Origin: Axinella damicornis
Lineage: Eukaryota; Porifera; Demospongiae; Axinellida; Axinellidae
Length of the DNA: 64,000 bases
Assembly: GCA_963931865.1 (NCBI GenBank)
Contig: OZ007511.1
Coordinates: forward strand, 9,662,603-9,726,602
Direction of reading: 5' to 3'
Shown here: in pieces, positions 32,042 through 43,733 of the stretch
Layout: the number at the start of each line of letters is the position of its first letter
How positions within the stretch are numbered: position 1 is the stretch's first letter
Position numbers and translations under genes: made by a program
Notes under the pieces: model-generated
The model's input: only the letters and a program-made list of their open reading frames with translations
The model's database searches: none
Told to the model about the DNA's origin: nothing

Positions 32042-32929
32042 CTGGCGTTAGCCTCGCTCCCAGATCAGACTTCTTCCTGAAACTCAATAGCCTAATGAAG
32101 CAACCACAGAAGCATTGACATCCATTTTAAGGAATAGAATAATAGGGATTTGGTTTGGAATAATGGGCCTGTCCCTATACAGGATACAATAATAAAATAG
32201 ATTATAGCTCAGCTTTTCATGTGAAGAACCTCCATCTTCAGTGAATTGTCAGATGGGGACTCAGAATCTCGGCAATGCATGACTGTGTCAAGTCGGAGTG
32301 GGGCATTGGTGTACATACATAATATCATTGTGACGTGACAGTCTTTCTAGGGAGGGCTAGCCTATAATGAAAGTTTATTGATAGAACCAGCCATTAACAC
32401 CTCAATTGCCATTGCATGCCCTGCATGGACCAAAGTATAATAATTATTATACTGGTTGTAATCACATGCATGCTTACAGGTGAAAGGTATAACATTGTGT
32501 ATGTAGCCTAGTAACTACATACATGTATATAGCTGTATCATTGTAAAGGTGACTCGACGATTATAGGGAGACACTTATAGTGCCCTTTGAACCATCTTGT
32601 CAACTAGGTCATCAGTACAAAGAATCATTCCATCGTGTTTGTTATGTTAATGTTGTAGAGTGACGTCAAGCTTAAGCTTGGAGCATCTTACCACCACAGT
32701 GCATCTTACCACCACAGTGCATGCATGGGTTGGTCTCGGCCACATTCCCAGGCTATTGCCAAGTGTGTGACCACAAGGGGTCAACACCATACTGCAGCAT
32801 GTTCGTCTGCTGTTGACAGAATTACCCAAGGCAACTGCGTAGTGTGTATGCGTGTCAGTTGGTTGTGTGAAGTGTGAGGCTGCCAGCCTCGTTCCCAGGC
32901 CGCACCCAGCTTTTTGTAGCAACCTCCCT

Positions 32930-33565
32930 CATGAGGGAGCTGCTAGGTTTCCCTCATGGAGGCTGCTATAGCGATAGGCTTGTTCTTTTTTCCTCATTGA
33001 GGGAAGCTGCTAGGCTTGTTCTTTTCTCCTCATTGAGGGAAGCTGCTAGGTTTGTTCTTTTCTCCTCATTGAGGGAAGCTGCTAGGTTTGTTCTTTTCTC
33101 CTCATTGAGGGAAGCTGCTAGGCTTGTTTTTCCTCATGGAGGAAGGCTGCTATAGCGATAGGCTTGTTCTTTTCTCCTCATTGAGGGAAGCTGCTAGGTT
33201 TGTTCTTTTCTCCTCATTGAGGGAAGCTGCTAGGCTTGTTTTTCCTCATGGAGGAAGGCTGCTATAGCGATAGGTTTGTTCTTTTCTCCTCATTGAGGGA
33301 AGCTGCTAGGCTTGTTCTTTTCTCCTCATTGAGGGAAGCTGCTAGGCTTGTTTTTCCTCATGGAGGAAGGCTGCTATAGCGATAGGTTTGTTCTTTTCTC
33401 CTCATTGAGGGAAGCTGCTAGGTTTGTTCTTTTCTCCTCATTGAGGGAAGCTGCTAGGCTTGTTCTTTTCTCCTCATTGAGGGAAGCTGCTAGGCTTGTT
33501 TTTCCTCATGGAGGAAGGCTGCTATAGCGATAGGCTTGTTCTTTTTTCCTCATTGAGGGAGGCTG
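32930..33565. repeat. 36-bp minisatellite, about 17 units
   Basis: Units contain CTCATTGAGGGAAGCTGCTA and TTGTTCTTTTCTC, interspersed with a variant CTCATGGAGGAAGGCTGCTA plus TAGCGATAGG, forming a higher-order pattern. Copy 1 at 12755-12860 holds only two or three degenerate units, so the expansion is recent. 36 bp is 12 codons and several frames stay open, but no coding role is supported. Confidence 0.85.
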
Positions 33566-33962
33566 CTAGGTTTATTTATTATGGTTTGTAAAGAAGTTAA
33601 TTTGCAGTGGCTTCCTCCATGCAAAGGGCTAGTGCCTCCATGAGGAAGAAAAATAAACCCGTTGACACTTTCTTATGCCTTTCTTATGTACAGTAGCTAC
33701 GTACTGTACATAAGAAAGGCATAAGAGTCAATGGTGTAGTAAATCGCTTTAGGGTGCACGTTGATTTGCAGGCCCTGAGTTACACTCCGCAGATAGTCCT
33801 GCACTGTGCACAATAAAACAAAGTAAGACTGTTAACCAGTGTTAAATTAAACAGAATAAGATACATGTGCATCGAAACTCGCCATGTACGGATGGACTTG
33901 GGTGAAGAGCAGACTATTAACATAGATACAGCTACAGTGTATGATCAAGCTATCATGGTATG

Positions 33963-34270
33963 TCACACGACGTGGATGAAAGTCGACTTATCATCTTCAA
34001 TCTCTTCAGCAAGAGTGGTAAAATTAGAGTCCCTCAGCACTTGGACCAGTGTTCTCCACGTCACTGGTTGCTGGCCAAGGCCTTGAACCCAACTCTTCAG
34101 AATCCCCAAGGCACCATGCTTTTCAGCAACAGCATCAACTTTTGTCCCGTCCTCATCCGACAGAAGAAAAATCCCAAACGTCAGGTAGTTTGCACCTATA
34201 GTCTGAGGGATATTGATATCTCCATTCCTGCCGGGGAATTTGAGCATTTCCAGCAACGACGGTTTGTTGT
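33963..34270 (-). CDS. Gene 2 terminal exon: Death domain
   Basis: Same length, phase and stop as gene 1 (TGA at 33963-33965). It contains IGANYLTFGIFLLSDEDGTK and LKSWVQGLGQQPVTWRTLVQ. Differences from gene 1 are few and mostly conservative (E/D, V/I, T/A, V/D). Confidence 0.85.
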
Positions 34271-37200
34271 CTGTGTTCAAACAGAATAAAAAGGCAAAAC
34301 TCTTCAATTAGTTGCACATGCAGAGGGTAGCACACAATAAGTCTTGTATACTATTTATCACAGTCACCTAGCTCATCCTCGGTAGGTCCAGAAACGTCAC
34401 CCGGAGTAGACTGGGAAGGGTGGGGATCACTACCTATGGAGTATATACCAGAGAATACAGCAGTCCATGAGTATACAGTGAACTCGTTGAAACTAGTGCT
34501 GTGATATTGCTCCTGGAATCAACACTGATTATTGGGGGTCGAATAATTGCCGATTATCCGATTATTGGTCAAAATTTGTGGAGGCATAATATAATTATGT
34601 ATGTAGTGATGCTTCGTTGAGCTCAAAATACGTACATACCACCAAGTATTACAAACATACACATACATTTAAGCTACGATGTGAGTTTCCTACGATATAA
34701 TAGTATACCATGAATACACAATAGTATAGTTTGCTACAAGTTTATATTGCATATCACCATTTTCTGTTCCCATTATTGTGCTCGCTAACATACTCACAAG
34801 CAAAATTCAATAATTGATATCTTAATTTTACCACCAATTATTGTTGTAAGATCTTTATATTGATCAATTATTCAATTAATTGATTATTGGTCACAGCTCT
34901 AGTTGAAACTGTACTTCGGCCATGCGCAATCACATGCACTCCATGTGTACTAATTTTCGTATTACATCATCCGCGCCGATAATTAACGAAAATTAGAACC
35001 ACAAAATTAATTCTGACGACTGTATCCAGCATTTCACGAAATTTTCCACCCACGTAAATAACCCGCTTCTATACGGTATACAAATACAGCAATATACCCT
35101 TGAGTGGGTGGAGCCTCACCAGCAAATGCCATTGTCTGCTCTTGGAGAGGTTCTGATTGGGTGTTGCTGTTTTCTCCGACTTCAATGTTCTCTGTGGGTG
35201 TGTCAGAAACAATACCAACTTGCTACAAGAGGTAATGCCACATGCTGACTTTAAAGTAGTCCACAGTTATGCCAAATATCTTGGAAAGCCAGTGACTTTG
35301 GTAATACATGTATGATGTCCAGCACTCCAGTGCCAAGACGGCAAAAGGCCAACTATTAGCCTCGTTCCCAGTCCCATGCCCAGCTTTTCGTTGCTTGCAG
35401 TACGGTAAAGCGGGGAGGGCCTGGTACATTTCCTCACGTGAGCATGACGTAATCGGAAAATGGCAAAATTTTCAGAACGAGGACGCAACGTCATTCAACC
35501 ATCTACACGTTCAACGCTCGGTGAGTATGACAGTAGCCCCCCGCTAGCTAGATACGTGTGGTATCTTACTTGGTACCTTCACTCTTCTTGCTGTTCTGAG
35601 ACCACGTACGCCCACGTTCAATTACCCGTCTTTCTACCCCTTTCTACCCTTGACGTCACTCATGTGAGGAAATGTACCAGGCCCTCCCCGCTTTACCGTA
35701 CTGCAAGCAACGAAAGCTGGGCGATGGCCTGGGAACGAGGCTATAGCCAACTATATAATGCAACATTTCATGCACAGTCATAACAGAGCAGTGATCAGTT
35801 CACCTGTGCTGTCCATGTCCAGGTTTTCTCCACATGTCTCCGAGGCAGTTCCTATAGACAAAATAAACAAGTTTGTCCAGTTCTACTATCACAGCCAATA
35901 TCTTGAAAGTTCATCTTTATGATACGCGCTAGCACGCGGGCGCAGTGCTTCTAAACACTCACATTGGTAGCCATTCCCAATACATTTTCAATGGAACAGT
36001 ATGGTATGCGATACCATAAGTGGGTGTGTCCAATCACTCGTGACGTCATCATGCAAGTTCCCTATTAGTCGATTAGTCATGAAAGCTATTAGCCAATTAG
36101 TCGACTAGGGGTAGTCGTTCAAGCCTTGTACGACAGCAAATCGATCTTGGCAGTATGATTCGTTGTACACGCTGAGTACTCAAACTGTTCATATCACGTG
36201 GAACACTTCTTACCCACCATGATGTTATTGCCCCCCCCCCCCCCCCCCCCCCCCATCCTACATAGCTGGATCAGTGGACTACCTACCTGTCTCATAGTCC
36301 AACCTTGCCCTCTTTGCTGGACGACTTCCAGATGCCTCTGGTGTACACTTTGCACCTAGACAGAATAAACAGCATACGTAGTTGCAGTTAATATCACGGT
36401 GGGGAAATATTTGTGGTATACACGGATGAAGTAAGACCGCCAAGATATTTTTCCACAGCTACAGCAGTAGGGTCTTGCAGCTCCTCAATGTTGCTGAAAA
36501 CTCGCCGAGAGAGAAACAACAAGGAGCGACAATCAATAATACATACAATTTTCACAGCTGCATCTGAATCGACGGACTATACTCCAGAACCAAGCAACAA
36601 ACACCAATGCACGGCGAGGTGGATCTACAGCATCGACGTGGTCACACCCACTTTCAGTAATGCTACGCTAGTGCGACTGATAATTGATCACGTAATTCTC
36701 TGCGCATGTATCTGCGTATATGCATCATGCATGTACGTATCATGCATGTACGTATCATGCATGTACGTACCATGCATGTACGTACCATGCATGTACGTAC
36801 CATGCATGTACGTATCATGCATGTACGTACCATGCATGTACGTACATGCATGTACGTACCATGCATGTACGTACCATGCATGTACGTATCATGCATGTAC
36901 GTACCATGCATGTACGTATCATGCATGTACGTACCATGCATGTACGTACCATGCATGTACGTATCATGCATGTACGTACCATGCATGTACGTATCATGCA
37001 TGTACGTACCATGCATGTACGTACCATGCATGGTACGTATCATGCATGTACGTACCATGCATGTACGTACCATGCATGTACGTATCATGCATGTACGTAC
37101 CATGCATGTACGTACCATGCATGCACGTATCATGCATGTACATGTATGTATCATGCATGTACGCATCATGCATGTACGTACCATGCATGTACGTACCATG

Positions 37201-40200
37201 CATGTACGTATCATGCATGTACGTACCATGCATGCACGTATCATGCATGTACATGTATGCATCATGCATGTACGTATCATGCATGTACGTACCATGCATG
37301 TACATGTATGTATCATGCATGTGTGTACCATGCATGTAGCCTCGTTCCCAGGCCTCCGCCCAGACTTTATCTCGCAGCCATGGAGAAAAGTCTCCATGGC
37401 TGCCAGATAAAGTCTGGGCGGAGGCCTGGGAACGAGGCTATATACCATGCATGTATGTATCACGCATGCACGTATCATGTATGTACGTATCATGCATGAA
37501 CACATAACCTAAGCCCTAAAATTAAAGTTGTATACCTACCTAACATTCTTTTCCTGTTCACGTCATACTTCTCACATTCACGGTATCTGGAACGATGGAA
37601 ATTTGTGTGACAATAAAGAGATATCATTGACTCAATCAGATTAGGGCACGAACGACTACGGAATTTCCCTAGTCAACTAATTGGTTTGCTGTGTGCAGGA
37701 CTAGTTGAACACTTACGGTGAAATGACAGAATGTCATCACTACATGTAGCTGTACACAGCACAAATCACTTCAACGACATCATGACATATTTGTTCAAAT
37801 ACCCTAGCATCTCTGGACACCGTCCATATTTGGACGTGCTATCGTGGAAGTTGTACAATTGCGGAAGTGGGCGTGACCTTCCATCGATAGTGCACATCCA
37901 TCTCACTGTGCGTTGCAAGTTTGGTGTTGCTCTCTGGTTTGGCTCTGAAGTTATAATAATTATGTCAATGATAAAAATCTGAAGCAGTGATAATTGTATG
38001 TATTATCGGATGCCACACCCCATTGCTTCCTCTGAAGCAGCTTTCAGCGGAATTTCTGCAGCCTTGTGTAGCCCCAAGACCCTCTGCTGCATGCCTGATT
38101 TTTGGTGTTGTAGCTGCCTCAGGCGCTGAGGGGTGTCAATGGAATATTGACCACGTCTCACCCTCTTTGATCGGTCAGTGGATTTCACCGTGATTTGAGT
38201 ATGGACGTCGCCGACACCTCTTTTGGGCCGTGATGCAGAAATCACTGGAATGTGCAGTTTCTCAGCAGCACAATGGTACAAGCCCGGTCTTCATACTTTG
38301 TATAGTTCTCGAGACAGAGCTGTTTTTCGTCTTTCCATCCAGTATTACTTGATACATCAGCATCATGTTCGATAGACTAGAAGAAAATGGTCAAGGAGAA
38401 GAACAGCGAGAACTACATGACATATGAACACCGGACTTGTACCGCTGTGTTGCTGAGAAGCTGCAAATTCCAGTGATGTCCGCATCGTAGCCCCAAAGCG
38501 GTGTTGGCAGCATACACTGTCCGATCAAAGAGGGCGAGACTTGGTCAACATTCCAATGACGCCCCTCAGCGCCTGAGGCAGCTACATGTACAACACTAAA
38601 AATCAGGTGTGCAGCAGAGGGTCTCGGGGCTTCACCAGGCTGCAGAAATCCCGCCGAAAACTGGTTCAGAGGAAGCAACGGAGTGTGGCGTCCGATAATA
38701 CATACAATTATCACTGTTTCAGATTTTATCAATGACAGATTATAACTTCAGAGCCAAACCAGAGAGCAACACCAAACTTGCAACGCACAGTGAGATGGAT
38801 GTGCACTATCGATGGAAAGTCACACCCACTTCCGCAATTGTACAACTTACGCGCTAGCACGTCCGAAAATGGATAATTGATAACTTTCTCTACATGCTGT
38901 AGAGTGAGGCTGATGCATGTAGTTGATGCAAGAAATGTAGTCGACAACCTTGACTAGTCGACTAATTGCTCAGGCCCTAATTCAGATCGATCTGAGAGAT
39001 GTTTTACTTACATGCAAATCCGGTGATTTCTACCAGGTCCTCCATACTTGGTCTTGCCCCTGAAATAATAAGTATAAATATGACAAGTCGTGTGTGCATG
39101 TTTGTCTGTTACCGTTCTAGTGCTTGATGAGTGAGACTAAGGTATCAGCAGAAAGGGCTCAATGTAAAGAACAAAATGAACATAGGAAGTTTGCTACTAT
39201 GTTTAGTTCAAGAGTTACGGCAGTGTTTAGCTCACTACGAAAATTTTACATGATGCTTGTGCCATAAAATCGACATCAGTTGGTCAGTAGTGGTTACCAA
39301 TATGGCCTGGGACTGAAAAGTGCCAACGAGAAATGAAGCTACATGTATAGTTGGGGAGTTTCAAAGGTAGGAGTACATTGATTGAAGATGCTTCAGGCAG
39401 GGCAGGCTTCCAGTTGGAGTGCCTGGCAGCACTACTTTTTCTGCCATCAACACAGCCGATCCTTCAAGAGGCCATACTGCCTAAGCGATCTAGGGGTTAA
39501 CAGGGTTGATGGCATAGTTGGAGTTAGTCCACTAGAGTTTCGAATGATGTCAGTTCTGTTGAGAAACTCATAAAGGCTACAAAGACACACTTCAGTACAG
39601 TATAAGCCTCCATATAAATTTGCCCATGCATGTATGGTCACATGACCGTGTCCAACCACCTCTGTTTGTACCTAAACTTGTTCTGCTTGGACATAAGAGA
39701 ATGGCCAGAAGACCCTGCAGAAGACACCCCAATGGTTCTAGTTCCTTTATGCAATCTCAAGACTGATCATGCACTTGGATTTTTTGTGCGATCTTGAGAT
39801 TGCGCAGTCATGCTACGCAATCTCGAGACTGCGCTCTACGTATGTTTGCGAGATTGGCACACATTTTTCGGACCCTGAGAAAGTGCAACTCAATCTCGAG
39901 AGTCCACAAATTCATAGATTGCACGGAACATACACAAAAAAAATTACGCGCCTATTAGCAAGATGTGCAGAGATAACATTGTCTATACATGAAGGCTCAA
40001 AGTGTGGCTCACTTGCAGGTTACACATTGCCGACAGTCATCCATCTCTAAATTCCGGAGGCAGCCAACACACGTTCCACACCGCCATTTACTTGGTGCTC
40101 TACCTCGCAGTTTACTTGATACATGTCCAGTGGGATCGGTTGGCAAACCTATTGGTATGTGGGCCAGAGCAGAGATTGTCAGGGCAATTTGAGGGGAACA

Positions 40201-43200
40201 AAAGATTCTCCAGACCAAATCTAGAGATAGGGAGAGAGGAGAGGAGGGAGAGGGAGAAAGGGAGGGGGAGGAGGGAAGAGAGAAAAAGGGAGCTATAGGG
40301 AGAGAGGAGAGGAGGGAGAGTGGAGTGGGAGAAAGGGAGGGGGAGGAGGGAAGAGAGAAAAAGGGAGCTATAGGGAGAGAGGAGAGGAGGGAGAGTGGAG
40401 TGGGAGAAAGGGAGGGGGAGGAGGGAAGAGGGAAAAAGGGAGCTAGGGAGAGAGGAGGGGAGGGAGAGTGGAGAGGGAGAAAGGGAGGGGGAGGAGGGAA
40501 GAGGGGAGGGGAGGGAGAGTGGAGAGGGAAAAAGGGAGGGGGAGGGAGAAAAGGATCTAGGGAGAGAGCTCGAGGAGGGGAGGGAGAGTGGAGTGGGAAA
40601 GAGGGAGAAAGGGAGCTAGGAAACACACTAGGTCTTATTTATCACGGTCACCTAGCTCATCCTCTGTAGGTCCAGAAAGGTCACCCGGAGTAGACTGGGA
40701 AGGGTGGGGATCATTACCTATGGAGAATATACCAGCAGTTCTTGAGTATACAGACCTAGAATCGTGCTTTAAAATTGTCTCATCCCAAGCTGAATCCACC
40801 CACCTACATACATAAAGGCATGCCACTGTACACTGACAATTACTACCGGGCCTTCCCTCGATCCACTATGATCAACCAATAGCTGGTGTAGGTATGGCCT
40901 GGGATCTCAGGGCAAGGTAAGGGATGTCTCTGGAACTGGAACAGTGGAAAGGACAACAGAATGGACTATGGAATCACTAAAAGAACAACATCCAGAGACT
41001 TTAGTTTCCATGGCAATGCCTGGCTCAGCAGTAGCTATTTGTCTACTCATAGGCAGCTCTGGCTTGTTTGGCCTGCATTCACCCATCCCATGTCAAAGTC
41101 TTAGGGGTCAAAGGTCATCTGCACATTAAATAATCAAGCATCAACAGGTGTGGTCTTTACGTAGCCTTACAGGCAATAAAAGAGAGAACTGGAAGAGTGG
41201 AAACGGACGAAAGGAGCTATATGTGACTGCATTTGAGAAAAGGGATCACCTTGCGCATTTTGAAACACGCATGCTTCAAGACGTGTCTTTCGATCTGCAA
41301 TTCAATGTGGCATCAAAATTAAACGGGTTGTTTATAGAGGAGGCGTTACTACAGCAACTATGCGGAAATGAAGCCCTAAGGCCGCACTGTCAGCAAGTTA
41401 CGGGGTGGAGTTCACGGCATTGTCGATCGTGGCGAAATCTTTCGGAAAATGGCTATGATACGAAGGGGTGAAACTCTGGACCTTCTAGTGTGGGTTGCTA
41501 TTAGATGAAGGTTAGTACTTGCACTGTACCAGGAATCACTTCACTGCCAAGATTAGTTGCGAAAATATGCGAGTTTGAAAAACGTCACATTTTCGCAAAA
41601 ATGTGCAAAGTGGTCCCTCTTCTCAAATCCGGTCACATATATAACAGAGGTGCCTCCATTTCACTTAGCCCGGCATTACTAACAAAATACGATCGTGGTA
41701 CGGGTACATGTTGTCAACAAGTCACAGAGATGAGAATTCCTGGAATGCCAGGATATTAAGTGCACGTGCAAACAGTGGATACCAGGTGTTCTCTACCCCT
41801 CCTCCACTCCACCCTCCAGGCTCTCTCCTCGAGGAGAGAGAGCCTGGACACGAGGCTACCTCCACTCCTGGGCTCGAGGCCATTTCCACGGTTCCAGTCG
41901 GTAGTCAAGTCCGGTGATTAGGGACACTCAGTGGTAAATGTCTGACAGAAATTACTTTGATGACCCAAGAACTCTGAGGTCAATCTATGTGTAATACACC
42001 TTGAGTTGGTGGAGCCTCACCAATTGTCTGTTCTTGGAGGTCTTCAGAAACTGATTCCATGTTGCCATTTTCTCCGACTTCAAGGTTCACTGTGGGTGCG
42101 TCACAAGCAATACCATGCAACTTGCTACAAGCACAAGAAGTTTGAAGTTAATGCACCAACAGCCACCACATGCTGACTTATATAAAATAGGCCAGGCAGC
42201 GGAATGGGGGGGGGGGGGGGGGGGGGGGGCCCTGAGCTCTGTGATGTCATACCGTAGAGACTGGTTAATAGGTGCATGCGCTTATCGCATGCAGCAGCAA
42301 GAAAGTATGCGCTTATTATGAGTATACGCTTATTAGCGGCAATGGATCGCGATCATGGCAAGCTGACGAAGATGCTGTGAGCTATGTCATCATATCTACA
42401 AGGGAGTATGGTCCTGTACTGCATGCATGTCGGTGGCGAGATTCTTCAACTTACACACGAGGACAGATCGACGCGATGGCTGCGCCATCCATTTTTTGCC
42501 ACAGTGTGTGCCTTGCGAATGGAGAGGTGCACGGTAGTAGGCTACATATGTACGTCCTTCGAGAGTTGTCATGTAAGTGTTCGCTATCCAGCGTAGCTTT
42601 GAGAGTGCTGGGTGCTTCTGCACGATCTGTCGTTGTGTCTCGTTAACTCGCGAACACAAGTCGACACGTCAGCATTTTTTTAGGCGTATGCGCTAATTAA
42701 TTGATACGTAAGGACAAGAAGGAAGTATGCGCTTATTTAAAATTACCAGTCTCGAGTTCCAAATTTCAACGTTTCTGCTTTAGAGCCAGCCCATTACTAA
42801 TACGTGCATGCGGCTAAATTTTGAGCGGTGATGTGATAGCCGTGGCGATGTTTTCACCAGTCCTGGTTTCGAGTGGCATCGATATTCAGGGCTACAAAGG
42901 TAACTTGTACGTTATGTATATTTAATGAGCACACGGTATCCCGTAACCTTAACGCGGCTGCAATAGAGCAACCAGATGTGACGTCACATCAATTGAAGTC
43001 CTTCACTCTTGCGTGCAACTGGCTCATTAGTCTACAGTTATGCCAAAGCATCTCCTTGGAAAGCCAGTCACTTCATCGCTACACTGTAATATGTATGTCC
43101 CAGGTTGAGTCACTCCGACTCCCAGCACTCCAGTAGCCTCGTTCCCAGGCCTACCCCGTTCTTTCTGCACTTCAAACGCTCCGCAGCTACCGTCAGACGA

Positions 43201-43693
43201 GCTAAACAACTTCGTCGGCCAGTTTTTAAACTTATTTGCGGTTGGGCCACACCCCTCTATGTCCACCAGACATCAATCACGTGATGGATAATACCAGGCT
43301 TTCCCCCTTATTTTGCCGTGCCAGAACAGAAAAACCGGGGTAGGCCTGGGAACCAGGCTAGCACTCCAGTGCCAAGACGACAAAAGGCCTTATTAGGCTA
43401 TATCATGCACAATCATAATAGAGCAGTAATCAGTTCACCTGTCTTGTCCACGCAGATCGTGTCCTGACTCACTACATGTATGTCCTCCCAACATGCCACT
43501 GGGGTAGCACGTACCACTGGGGTAGTTCCTATAGACAAAAATAAACAGGTTTATCAGGTGTGCCATCCAGTGAGTGCTAGCATTGCTATTCTCCTCTACA
43601 GCCCTCCCACTCACCCACTAATGTCAATCATGCAATAATTATCGGCCACCATAAATAATCAGATGCACTTAAAATAGGCCAGGCAGCGGAATA

Positions 43694-43733
<40 letters not shown>

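Noticed and set aside
32647..33155. Frame with REAARLVLFSSL repeats
   Set aside because: Product of the 36-bp minisatellite with no flanking coding sequence.
36663..37505. Long open frames of 200-300 residues on both strands (MYVPC, HACTY and MHGTY repeats)
   Set aside because: They are the translation of a 15-bp stop-free satellite. All frames are open for the same reason and no unique coding sequence is attached.
38003..38732. Two mirror-image frames of about 90-113 residues
   Set aside because: They are the two arms of a large inverted repeat, so similarity between them is structural, not evidence of coding.
41148..41471. 107-residue plus-strand frame
   Set aside because: No motif is recognised, it has a non-ATG-like context, and the homologous region in copy 1 (about 15240) does not keep the frame.
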